Assembly: GCF_001729745.1 (NCBI RefSeq)
Contig: NZ_CP017186.1
Location: 496,001-560,000 of the forward strand
Reading direction: 5' to 3'
Length of the DNA stretch: 64,000 bases
Source of the DNA: Enterobacter hormaechei subsp. hoffmannii
Lineage (GTDB): Bacteria > Pseudomonadota > Gammaproteobacteria > Enterobacterales > Enterobacteriaceae
Below, one piece after another: positions 49,701 through 57,096 of this stretch (positions within the stretch are counted from its first letter, which is position 1; the number at the start of each line of letters is the position of its first letter). The position numbers and the translations under genes were made by a program. The notes under the pieces are model-generated. The model was not told the origin of the DNA and searched no databases. It saw only the letters and a program-made list of their open reading frames with translations.

Positions 49701-50039
49701 CCAGCACTTCAACGTACGCCAGAAGGTAACCCAGGCTTTGACCTCTTCGAAGTCGATAGCAGCGGTGGGCAGATTCGATGGGTTGAAGTAAAGTCAATGA
49801 CAGGTAGTCTAGAAGATCACCCTATGGGCCTTTCACATACACAATTTAACTATGCACGCGAGAAGGGGGATGCGTATTGGCTTTATGTAGTCGAGTATAC
49901 GACCGATCCGACAAAGGCTCGGTTGCTCAAAATCCAGAACCCCGTATCTCGAGCTCGAACTTTTACTTTCGATCATGGTTGGCGCGAGATAGCAAGCATC
50001 GAAGTGTTGCATGATTGTTCACCGGATAGGTTTTTTTGA
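46728..50039 (+). CDS. Large GHKL/HATPase protein with C-terminal NOV (DUF3883) domain
   Basis: 1103 residues, divergent from the restriction operon. The N-terminal ATPase has the N-box FELLQNAEDAL (about residues 47-57) and RFGLGFKSVY (about 110), the sacsin/Hsp90-like GHKL form. A long uncharacterised middle (200-890) follows. A glycine/serine-rich linker (about 895-945) then leads to the NOV_C/DUF3883 domain ending with GFDLFEV...IRWVEVKS, a PD-(D/E)XK-like core pattern. Such ATPases occur in defence islands. Starts at ATG 46728 or a GTG near 46749 (VASNYIAICEE) are possible. Codon use differs from the core genes. Confidence 0.85.
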   Translation: MKSHSGGVVASNYIAICEENRESYGTKGAQKSGKLAAELYDDRTHFIFELLQNAEDALGRRVGWLGARNVQFVLNQTQLRFSHFGKPFDEADVRSVCEIAESTKNGSSIGRFGLGFKSVYTVTDFPEIHSGDEDFAIENYVFPKHSDRLARKVDETQIILPLRPEDTSIAQDITRSFRQLGPSALLFLRNINEINWSVEGGASGFYQRTTSAPLGHNVQHITVSGNEDGLPEVEQNWLVFHRDVFSAKQRKIVQVEIAFLLVADKGATSHWAIQPLAKSPLVVFFPTVVESHLGFLVQGPYRTTPSRDNIPLGEPWNQHLVKETSCLLVEAMRWLRDNSMLDVSALRCMPLDRDKFPKDSRFAPMFDIVRQAFEEHELLPTFDGRHIAAHQAKLARTQELRQLFSPEQLALLCGSENAAWLSGDITQDKAPEIRQYLMRELNIDEITPIKLVPSLDKSFLEVQPEDWILRLYEFLSRQENALRRHLDTIPLIRLDDGTHVVARVNGKAQAFLPSAIATSFPTMCRAVCATDEVRLFLNSLGINEPEPVDDVIWNILPKYQQQELVDIDDDTYAVDIERICKAFSTDSAAQKDKLRSELRTTKFVSVVNTGNGKSYRAKPGEVYIATDRLKQLYSGVNGIFIVDDRYSCLRGESIRDVLESCGALRYPRPIESPHELTQDEKLELRRQTGYETTSGANDHITDWTLEGFDHLVELLSKLTIDQRVYRARLLWESLIDLEERRGRGVFDGLYTWSHYGERRTPPFPTAFIRRLNKAEWVPDADGNLVQPHLVVFDSLGWKNNPFLLTKIAFKPPILDQLAREAGIDPAILDLLRRDPTIVAELASRLSDNPIQECESPIVEVLFTGDVYGDAMDLYGDNMPHIPPGTPDPDSYDIVNTGTGRSGRGSASSGSSHDGALGSGGVYGGSGGHNSSGYKGSQKGGRQRMPGNAGGRPFISYVGTHPNDDDLEPGNFDQAERMQIEACAIDLIIGLEPALQRTPEGNPGFDLFEVDSSGGQIRWVEVKSMTGSLEDHPMGLSHTQFNYAREKGDAYWLYVVEYTTDPTKARLLKIQNPVSRARTFTFDHGWREIASIEVLHDCSPDRFF

Positions 50040-50542
50040 CATCTAATTAGTTTTTATCTTGCGTAAAGAAGGAATGGTCCGGATTTGATTTTAAGCAGGC
50101 CATTTGGGTGAGTCCCGAAGATAGAATGAAATGAGTCGTTCTAACGTTGTACCATTATCCAGGCAGGAATGAGCTATTTTGAAGAACTCAGAAACATGAC
50201 AAATGATTATTTGAACGTTTTTTCTTGAGATTTAAGAAGGGTGAAGTCGAACTATGATATGTAATCAAATGTATTACTTCGCGTCTTGATGCGCGGTTAA
50301 ACAAACTGGGCATGGCTGCCGCTCCATAATGAGAACCATATCTCTTTGATATTGATGGAGTAAATCAGGTTGGATCGAGTATCAGCATTGCAAATGCGAT
50401 ATCTTTATAAGCCGAGCTCCTTGAAGATCGCCTGTGCTAGGTTGGTTTTTTTGGTGAGAACAGGATTGTCTATCATGATAAAATACTGTACAAATAACCA
50501 TAGGAATAGATGACGTACATTGATAATGTATGGTAAAAAATC
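50040..50542. other. AT-rich gap between the two defence-like modules
   Basis: No gene is supported. A minus-strand stretch near 50413-50450 reads NLAQAIFKELGL followed by a stop and looks like the tail of a lost gene. A half-consensus LexA-like site (CTGTACAAATAACCAT, 50486-50501) lies upstream of the next gene; the right arm is imperfect. Confidence 0.4.
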
Positions 50543-51151
50543 ATGAAAGAAATTGAGATAAAGAAAATACTTATTGAATCACTCATTACAGATAAAGGAA
50601 ATATTCTAAGCTCTGAATTTCGTTTCAACTTTGGAACACGAAGAGCAGATGTAATTTGCATGACGAAAGATGAACTTATCGCTTTTGAAATAAAGGGTGC
50701 AGGTGATAATACCAGTCGATTGGAAGAACAAATTGATAGTTATAGGAAGTATTTTGATTTGTGTTATATCGTGTGTGAAAAATGTAACTTACAAAATATT
50801 AGGAAAAAAATTCCTAATAATATTGGCATTTTGGTTATTAATGACGAAAGTATAATTCAAATTAGAAAAGCAAAGGATATCAAAAAACATGATAAAATTA
50901 CGCTAGCAAGTACAATTGACATACGTACCTTACGAAAGATGGTATCTAATAAAAAGATAAAGTCAAAACATGAGCTATGTGAGTTATTTTCTGCGCAAAG
51001 GAAATTGAAAGAAGTGAGGGAAATCTCAAGAGGTGACTTGTTTATGAGAATAAATAACCCTTACAAGATATTTTTGAGTGAGTTAGGGAGTAAAGTTCAT
51101 TCAGATGACATTCTCACTTTAACAAGAATGTCATCCTTGGAATTAATCTGA
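50543..51151 (+). CDS. sce7726-family protein with PD-(D/E)XK-like core
   Basis: 202 residues. The core reads FRFNFGTRRADVICM then LIAFEIKGAGDN, a D...ExK nuclease pattern, followed by a strand-rich part CYIVCEKC. This fits the sce7726 family, which is often found beside beta/sce7725-family genes. No function is established that I can state. It converges on the beta-family gene and overlaps its 3' end by 9 bases. It is strongly AT-rich. Confidence 0.75.
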   Translation: MKEIEIKKILIESLITDKGNILSSEFRFNFGTRRADVICMTKDELIAFEIKGAGDNTSRLEEQIDSYRKYFDLCYIVCEKCNLQNIRKKIPNNIGILVINDESIIQIRKAKDIKKHDKITLASTIDIRTLRKMVSNKKIKSKHELCELFSAQRKLKEVREISRGDLFMRINNPYKIFLSELGSKVHSDDILTLTRMSSLELI

Positions 51152-52177
51152 TAATCTAAGCCTTGTTCTCGACGACATGTAATAATTCATTCTCACAGCG
51201 ATCCAAAATGAAGGGCTTATTCCAGATGGTTCTCCTTTAGCAGCCAAATTAATCTCCCTATCGGCCCAAACGCCTAATGGTACGTATCTTTCGTCGGAGA
51301 TCATTTTTTCAGCACAAAGAACATAGCTTCCAGCATTTCGGCGAAATCGTTTATAAATAAATTGTTTTTCCAGAGAAATATCAATTCGTGGAACAAAGGT
51401 TCCGCCTTTAATTTCTACTTGTTGAATGTTTATTGAGCCATAATCACCATATTTTATAGCATGTTCCTCAGAAACGCTCCAATATATTTCCTCTTCAACA
51501 ATTGTGAATTCCCCTAGGTCATCTTTACCTAAGGAGGCAGGGCTTAAAGGAAAAGAAGTACACACAATAACTATATCTTCAATTTTATCATTGAATTCCT
51601 CAAGTTCTGAGCATGCGAAATTAAACCCATCAACAATATTCTCGGTTTCCCCTCTAATGATTTGTTCACCATCTAAAATAACGAAAAGTTTGCACTTCTC
51701 TGCAAGGTTACTAATAATTGGATCTATGTATTTTTTATAATCATCAAGATTATATGGCAATCTGACTGCTAAATAATCCTTAATGGCAGACATTTCTTTT
51801 ACAAAACCAGAGACCTCAGTGAAATCATCTTCATCGTACAAGTGTATCATTGGGATGATATTCATATCGCTGTAAATATTTATAAAGTATTGCCATTCAT
51901 AGAATGAATTGCTCTCATCGAGTAATTGTTCAAGCTGATAATTAAGGTATTTTTCATTAGAAGTAACATCTAATATGAACGGTCTTGCGCCATGGATTTC
52001 TTTCAGAGTCGTCATTTTTCTATGGATATCACCATCCGGAGCAATTTTAGTCCTCCTTGATTTTGTTAATTCATATATTGGTAAAATATGATCAAAATCC
52101 TCTTTGTTGAGCTTAGAAACAGCTTTCAGTTCCGCATCCCGAGTTTTAAGTAAAGGGAAATAACAATACTGGTTCAT
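51143..52177 (-). CDS. Beta-family (sce7725-like) protein
   Basis: 344 residues. Alternating strand/helix segments (PMIHLYDE, KLFVILDGE, DIVIVCTSFP) suggest a TIM-barrel-like fold, as described for the phage beta-protein/sce7725 family. No catalytic residues can be named. Its start overlaps the ImmA-like gene stop by 4 bases (ATGA-type), so they form one transcript, and its 3' end overlaps the sce7726-like gene on the other strand. Confidence 0.7.
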   Translation of the reverse strand: MNQYCYFPLLKTRDAELKAVSKLNKEDFDHILPIYELTKSRRTKIAPDGDIHRKMTTLKEIHGARPFILDVTSNEKYLNYQLEQLLDESNSFYEWQYFINIYSDMNIIPMIHLYDEDDFTEVSGFVKEMSAIKDYLAVRLPYNLDDYKKYIDPIISNLAEKCKLFVILDGEQIIRGETENIVDGFNFACSELEEFNDKIEDIVIVCTSFPLSPASLGKDDLGEFTIVEEEIYWSVSEEHAIKYGDYGSINIQQVEIKGGTFVPRIDISLEKQFIYKRFRRNAGSYVLCAEKMISDERYVPLGVWADREINLAAKGEPSGISPSFWIAVRMNYYMSSRTRLRLSD

Positions 52178-52716
52178 AAATTATGCCCTTCATAACCAAG
52201 CTGCTTGGCTCTAATACGAACCGCCATTGTTGAAACTTGGAAATGCTTAGCCAAATCATCCACCTGTTTGGAGGTATTCTCAATGTAATGTATAAAGGCT
52301 GTCTTTGGCATAAGTAATTCTGCAGCAAATTTATTAGCTTCATGCTCCATTGGGTTACTTTCTTCATTTCTAAAGAAAGTTGTATCCATGAAGTTTTCTT
52401 TTATCAAAGTGTGCTTTATATAATGTCCCAACTCATGTGCGATCGTAAATCGTTGACGATGAGGGTGTTGCAGTGAGTTAATTGTCATCACCCACTTACC
52501 GGCTTTGTCTTTTTTCAGACACCCGGATTCCTCACCAGCCATTGGTTCCATTCTCATTACAATACCCAACTTCTGAGTTAATCCACTGACATCTAGAGGT
52601 TCAATGGAAATACCATTATTGCTTGCGTAGGATAAAAGCTCATCTGGTGTATTTGCAATGATAGGTTCACCATTAATAACTTTACTATCAATGTTTTTCC
52701 TTTTCATAAAAGCCAT
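52174..52716 (-). CDS. ImmA/IrrE-family metallopeptidase
   Basis: 180 residues. The zinc protease motif HELGH is at residues 94-98, with a downstream acidic partner in EHEANKFAAELLMP, the standard ImmA/IrrE arrangement. A helix-turn-helix-like tail (VDDLAKHFQVSTMAVRIRA) follows. Family members cleave repressors to induce mobile elements or stress genes. The neighbours are a beta-family gene (4-base overlap) and a membrane protein, suggesting a signal-sensing protease within a defence cassette (inference). Confidence 0.85.
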   Translation of the reverse strand: MAFMKRKNIDSKVINGEPIIANTPDELLSYASNNGISIEPLDVSGLTQKLGIVMRMEPMAGEESGCLKKDKAGKWVMTINSLQHPHRQRFTIAHELGHYIKHTLIKENFMDTTFFRNEESNPMEHEANKFAAELLMPKTAFIHYIENTSKQVDDLAKHFQVSTMAVRIRAKQLGYEGHNL

Positions 52717-52726
52717 TTAAATACCC

Positions 52727-53440
52727 CTAGCGCAGTGTTAAAGATGACCCATCATTTTCTGATGTATCTTGCTGAGAAATAATAGATGCTAAAAGTGAGA
52801 TATGTCTTTTTATCTCACTATATTCTGTCTCTAACCGGTCAATTTTTTCATTTTTGTTTTTTATATCTTCAATCTCTCCAGTTAGAGCACTTATGAACTC
52901 TATTTGTGAAGTTAAATCAAGCTGTAACGCACCGATTTTTTGGGTAACTGTTAGTTCTACTTTACTGTTCGTTATCTCTTTTACTTCACGATCAAAAGAT
53001 TTACTATCAATGTAGTTTTTAACTTCTAGTATTGCTTCTTCTCTTGCCTTTGCATTTGAGGACTGTTTTATCATAAAGAAAGCAAAACCGCCTAGGATAG
53101 CATTCAATGCAATCAGAACAGTAATGATAGTTTGATAAAAGGTTCCCTGAAATGACCATAAATCATCAAGGCTAAGTAATGTTCCATTTGAAACAAGTTC
53201 ACCAATTTTTTGCAATGTAACGCTGTCCATTTGGGCATGGGGATGTTGCAAAAAATATTCATTCTGAATACCAAGATAAGAGGAAAATCCAGCACTAAGA
53301 GATGTTTGGAAAAGCAGTATCCAAATTGCTATTGTTGCCACTGATGAAAATAAAATTGAAAAAAAAGTTACCCAATTACTGTGGTAACAGATTTTCTTGC
53401 GGCCAGTTGAGCTATTTTCACTAGGATGTGTATGTGGCAC
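52727..53440 (-). CDS. Two-TM membrane protein with C-terminal coiled coil
   Basis: 237 residues. Two hydrophobic helices (about 24-46 and 108-128) enclose an extracytoplasmic loop of about 60 residues, and the cytoplasmic part from about 140 is heptad-rich (ALTGEIEDIKNKNEKIDRLE) as a coiled coil. Family unknown. It is the first gene of the three-gene minus-strand cassette, ending 10 bases before the protease gene. It could be the membrane sensor or effector. Confidence 0.7.
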   Translation of the reverse strand: MPHTHPSENSSTGRKKICYHSNWVTFFSILFSSVATIAIWILLFQTSLSAGFSSYLGIQNEYFLQHPHAQMDSVTLQKIGELVSNGTLLSLDDLWSFQGTFYQTIITVLIALNAILGGFAFFMIKQSSNAKAREEAILEVKNYIDSKSFDREVKEITNSKVELTVTQKIGALQLDLTSQIEFISALTGEIEDIKNKNEKIDRLETEYSEIKRHISLLASIISQQDTSENDGSSLTLR

Positions 53441-53955
53441 AACATTATGCTCCTGTTTTTTGTGATAAAAATCACAATTTTCATCAATTTTTTATCGTCA
53501 CCAAAAAAACACTATGCAGACGATGGCTTATGAATATTTTTAACATTTTTCCATAGTAATGGAAATGAAAATCATCAATATATCCTTCACAAACAGTGAT
53601 TCTCCGCACTTAAAGTGTTATTAGAATTGCAGCGTTATTTCTATCGATGTTGACAGACTGTAAAGCCACTAACTGACTTCGTTGATGCGTCCCGGATGTA
53701 GTGTACCGCTTAGTGCCTGCATCTAGGTGTAAGCTGTTGGTGAAATGTCTGTTAATCATTATTTTTTAAGATCTTTTCTTGTCAATCCATTATGCCTGTT
53801 GTCGTAATGGTTTTTATGTAGTAAGAACTTAAGCCGCCATCTACTCAGAGCTTTAGTCTCTTAATTTAATGATGCCCGATGTTGACAGTATTCCTTTGGG
53901 AAGTGATATTCTAACGCGCTTGGCATGTGGTTTTCATTTTGATGCCTGAACGTTG
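53441..53955. other. AT-rich gap upstream of the membrane-protein gene
   Basis: About 515 bases with no supported ORF. It includes the probable promoter of the minus-strand cassette near 53450-53560. Nothing else is recognised. Confidence 0.4.
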
Positions 53956-54231
53956 CTACAAGGTCGACCGTGCGCGCAGCCTTGGTCTACGGACCTCCCT
54001 TTTGCAGCAGTCCAACGCGACGTGGCTCGCAGTTTTTTGACCGTTGTCGCAGCCGAACTCGAAGCCCTCCTAACACCAGCGCATATAGCTTTCTACTACC
54101 TCGATTTTACCCTTATGCTCACGCTTCAGCCGCTCATATTTATCATGCAGTAACATCAGATTATGTTCGTCCGTAAGCCGCCCGGCCTTTCCGGCGGTAG
54201 TCCCTTCCTTTGCGCGACGTTGATTGTGCAT
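53956..54231 (-). pseudogene. IS2-like (IS3 family) transposase OrfB remnant
   Basis: Read on the minus strand, about 90 codons contain RWC-stop-EGFEFGCDNGQK and ALDCCKRE, matching the IS2-group OrfB segment RWCSDGFEFRCDNGEK...ALDCCDRE. The reading ends at TAG 53956-53958, has an internal TAG where Ser is expected, and lacks the rest of the DDE domain. No terminal repeats were seen. It marks a recombination scar in the island. The rest up to 54434 shows no gene. Confidence 0.75.
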
Positions 54232-54434
54232 GATGCCCTACATACCTTGATATCTTGGGAATTTGAAATTACGGTTTACCGCGATCTGGCCTAAGGCCGA
54301 ACTCCCTCCCCAACGGTTCATAACATTAGGAAGAACTAACTTCTCCCCCTCGGTTATAAATATTCAAAAGTAAGGGGATTTCAATCTCTTTATAACTTGG
54401 GAATGCCATGTTTATCACCATCAAAATGAATAAG

Positions 54435-55307
54435 TTACTTTCTGAAAATTTCGCGTATATGCCACTCTATGTAATTAGCCTGCGGATAATTTTCTTTCTG
54501 TAGTGGGAGGTGAATTTGCGCTCCTGCAAAGTCCCAAAAAAATCTGGATACAACGCTGTTGCCATTTACAGCGGAAGATATTTGAACGCGCATGTTTTCA
54601 TCCACTCCAAGCGAGCCTTTATCAAATGCTTTATGATGGATTGAGCAGAGAGCTAGGCCATTCGCGATCTCACATGGTCCTCCATGTTGCTTCCACTTAA
54701 TATGAGCGGCTTCAAGTGCGACAGAGGTATTATCATGTCGCATATTGAAACCGCAAACGGCGCACTGATAGTTATAGGCTCGCAATACCTGCTGTCGAAA
54801 TAAGGGATCGCGCTGTTTGCGAATTTGCAGGAGATCGAATCCCAACTCGTCGGCGAGTTCTTCCTGGATGCTTTCGGTAAAGTGCGCTTCGAGGATTTGC
54901 TGAGCTATAGAGTTAACCAGGTTCTTACTGTTGCTCAAACGAGTGTAATGCTGTTCGTCAAAACCGCCTGCAACATGATGTTCAACCAGCTCTCCTGCAT
55001 GAGGTTGTTTGCTGGTACCTGATGTGGAACAGCGCTCCGCATTACGTAGTTCCCAAAAGCCATCACCTTGTAAACGCCAGAACGGCATATCAGGACGGTG
55101 CTGTGCACGCTGTGGTCCAAAACGTTCCAGCAGGCTGTGCAGCTGATCGCGCACTTCCGTACCGTAATCAAACAATCGCGCATGCCCCTGCTGATAGTTC
55201 GCCAGCACGTACAGAAGCAATAAAGGCTTATGCGGCGCACGCTGTTCGCCTTTGCGCCAGATGGTGATGTCGGCAATTGCCTGTTCGAGAGTTTTGCTGG
55301 AAGCCAT
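54435..55307 (-). CDS. Phosphorothioated-DNA-binding HNH restriction endonuclease
   Basis: 290 residues from ATG 55307 (MASSKTLEQAIADI). The N-terminal sulphur-binding domain is signalled by RAPHKPLLLLYVL (about residues 23-35). The C-terminal HNH nuclease has CAVCGF, ALEAAHIKW and LCSIHHKAFD, with the zinc-cysteine pair and catalytic His. This matches type IV enzymes of the ScoMcrA/SprMcrA kind, which cut phosphorothioate-modified foreign DNA; I see no dnd genes here. It is transcribed away from the symE-like gene, sharing a 300-base regulatory gap with a LexA box. Confidence 0.88.
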   Translation of the reverse strand: MASSKTLEQAIADITIWRKGEQRAPHKPLLLLYVLANYQQGHARLFDYGTEVRDQLHSLLERFGPQRAQHRPDMPFWRLQGDGFWELRNAERCSTSGTSKQPHAGELVEHHVAGGFDEQHYTRLSNSKNLVNSIAQQILEAHFTESIQEELADELGFDLLQIRKQRDPLFRQQVLRAYNYQCAVCGFNMRHDNTSVALEAAHIKWKQHGGPCEIANGLALCSIHHKAFDKGSLGVDENMRVQISSAVNGNSVVSRFFWDFAGAQIHLPLQKENYPQANYIEWHIREIFRK

Positions 55308-55454
55308 CGCGTTACGGTAGAAGGTAAATAATTGCGATGATGCTCGCAAAACCCAGACCAATCAACCCGCAATCAACAAAACATGACCTTACCGCATCCA
55401 ACCTTATTTCCTGAATCCCCCTCGCAAATTCCAAATTTCCTTTATACCAAACCG

Positions 55455-55470
55455 CTGTATTTATATTCAG
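55455..55470. promoter_or_regulatory. LexA (SOS) box
   Basis: CTGTATTTATATTCAG has the CTG-N10-CAG form with AT-rich centre. It lies 137 bases before the symE-like start and 148 bases before the divergent HNH endonuclease gene. E. coli symE is LexA-controlled, which supports the call. Confidence 0.8.
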
Positions 55471-55606
55471 CCCTGTATAATGAGCACCAGAAATTACGCC
55501 GAACGGCAAAGGAAGTATCAAAGAGAATTTAACGAGGAATTCGCGATACGAAGGTGCTGCAACACCCCCATACCGCTAACCACAAACAACTAATCAGGAG
55601 TTGAAA

Positions 55607-56074
55607 ATGGCTGTAACGAATTTTAAGCCAGAGTTTACAGTTTGCAAAACAGAATCAGACGCTTTCACCGGCATGATTGAAAACCGCGAGCTGGTACGCA
55701 AAAAAAGCGCCCGCCGACTTCACGGCAACCAGCCCAACGCGGCACCCATTCATCCCCGCGCAGAAACGCCGCAAGACTGTGCAGCCTGTTGCGAACTCTA
55801 TGCGCGCATAGACATGAAATACCTTCTTCTGGGCGGCGACTGGTTAAACCGTGCAGGCTTTATCAACGGTATGCCCGTGAAAATCCGCGCTATGAAAGAC
55901 TGCATTGTGATTACGCCACAGCATACAAGAGAATTATGGGGATGCCTGGAAGGTATGAGCGTGGTGAATATAAATAAGCAGAAAGTCGCCCAGTGGTTAA
56001 AAACGTTTCCTGGGGCGTTGAATGATACGGGAGATATACCTATGGTGAAGCGCGGAAATGGTCTGGCAGAGTAA
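55607..56074 (+). CDS. symE: SymE-family toxin-like protein (type I toxin-antitoxin)
   Basis: 155 residues from ATG 55607, preceded by CAGGAG. The AbrB-like SymE core is seen in KYLLLGGDWLNRAGFINGMPVKI and DCIVITPQ. E. coli SymE is an SOS-induced protein, toxic through RNA cleavage or nucleoid condensation, blocked by the antisense RNA SymR. An N-terminal extension of about 70 residues (including HGNQPNAAPIHPRAETP) is longer than in E. coli. A LexA box lies upstream, and a type IV restriction gene is divergent, like the restriction-gene context of E. coli symE. SymR was not firmly located. Confidence 0.8.
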   Translation: MAVTNFKPEFTVCKTESDAFTGMIENRELVRKKSARRLHGNQPNAAPIHPRAETPQDCAACCELYARIDMKYLLLGGDWLNRAGFINGMPVKIRAMKDCIVITPQHTRELWGCLEGMSVVNINKQKVAQWLKTFPGALNDTGDIPMVKRGNGLAE

Positions 56075-56122
56075 GAATAATATCTAAAATATCCCTACAT
56101 TAATCATGTAAAAGGATAAGTT

Positions 56123-56163
56123 AATACGGGCTTGAATACGCATGCCCGTATTTTTCCTTTTTT
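56123..56163 (+). terminator. Terminator after symE
   Basis: AATACGGGC-N12-GCCCGTATT is a perfect 9-bp stem followed by TTTCCTTTTTT, about 50 bases after the symE stop. Confidence 0.85.
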
Positions 56164-56241
56164 AAATTAATTATCTGTCTCCGCTGGTGCACTCAATAAA
56201 TCGGTTGTAACATTCTCCGCAAAGCGACAGGGAGGATTGCT

Positions 56242-56772
56242 ATGCAGATTTGTAGGATGGATTACAAGGATGTCTCAGTCGATGGAAGAAGGCTGAAACT
56301 ACACGTTTATGGCGTTGGTACATTTCCCGTTTTTTCAGGGATTGAACCTGTAACCAATATTGCTGAGTGCGCCTTTATCAGGAATGCTGCATTACCAGTG
56401 GGTACGTACTGGATCGTTGATGCACCGGAAGGCAGTATTGCTAATCGGGTTGAGCGGTTTGTAAAAGACTTCAAGAACGGGACCGATCATTCTGAATGGT
56501 TCGGCTTGTTTAATGCTTCGACCATGGCTGATAACGTATTTGTGAATGGTGTCGACAGAGGATCATTTCGACTTCATCCGTTGAGGCCGAATGGTGAGGG
56601 AGAGTCGTGGGGATGCATTACGTTCTATAATATCCCTGATTTTCAACTGGTCAGACAATCTTTGCTTGCACGTAAGAAGATTCGTGTTCCTGGTGGTAAA
56701 GGGTTGATGGCATATGGACGTATTGATGTGACAGGAAGGGCTGATTATGCTTCATGCAAAGTTAAAAAATAA
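56242..56772 (+). CDS. Tlde1-like L,D-transpeptidase exchange toxin (DUF2778)
   Basis: 176 residues, no signal peptide. The conserved motif is seen as His112 (FRLHPLRP) and Ser122-Trp-Gly-Cys125 (ESWGCITF), the H-x(n)-[ST]-x-G-C pattern of DUF2778/Tlde1 type VI effectors, which disturb peptidoglycan crosslinks in the periplasm of target cells. No secretion gene is nearby. The next gene overlaps its last 26 bases and encodes a two-helix membrane protein as expected for the immunity partner. Confidence 0.8.
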   Translation: MQICRMDYKDVSVDGRRLKLHVYGVGTFPVFSGIEPVTNIAECAFIRNAALPVGTYWIVDAPEGSIANRVERFVKDFKNGTDHSEWFGLFNASTMADNVFVNGVDRGSFRLHPLRPNGEGESWGCITFYNIPDFQLVRQSLLARKKIRVPGGKGLMAYGRIDVTGRADYASCKVKK

Positions 56773-57010
56773 TATTCTTATTGGCCTGGTGTGCCTCATT
56801 GCTTCCTTCTTTATCGTCCTGTTCCCTCTGGGAGGCTTGCTCGATTACTTATCTCGAGCTAGCAATGATTTTTTAAATCGCACCGGTTTGGGGTTTGCTG
56901 ATGGTGAAGCAGACCCCTCATTCCTGTGGGTGTTGGGTGGGATGATGGTCGTCGTTACCGCGCTAATGATGATCATCATTCGAAGAATATGCAACCTGAA
57001 GCAGGGATGA
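56747..57010 (+). CDS. Two-TM inner-membrane immunity protein candidate
   Basis: 87 residues. Two hydrophobic helices (about 9-29 and 57-77) flank a short periplasmic loop (LDYLSRASNDFLNR...). Size and topology match Tldi-type immunity proteins. It overlaps the effector gene by 26 bases, implying tight coexpression. Immunity is inferred from pairing. Confidence 0.7.
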   Translation: MLHAKLKNNILIGLVCLIASFFIVLFPLGGLLDYLSRASNDFLNRTGLGFADGEADPSFLWVLGGMMVVVTALMMIIIRRICNLKQG

Positions 57011-57096
57011 AATATTTCATAGCCGCTTTCTAAAACAATTAAGCGGCGTCATGCCAATCCCACACTCCGCCGCCCAACCTCAATCAACTCACCTCA

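Noticed and set aside
50486..50501. LexA-like CTG-N10-CAT before the sce7726-like gene
   Set aside because: The right arm deviates from CAG; one mismatch in the most conserved triplet makes it unsafe as a feature.
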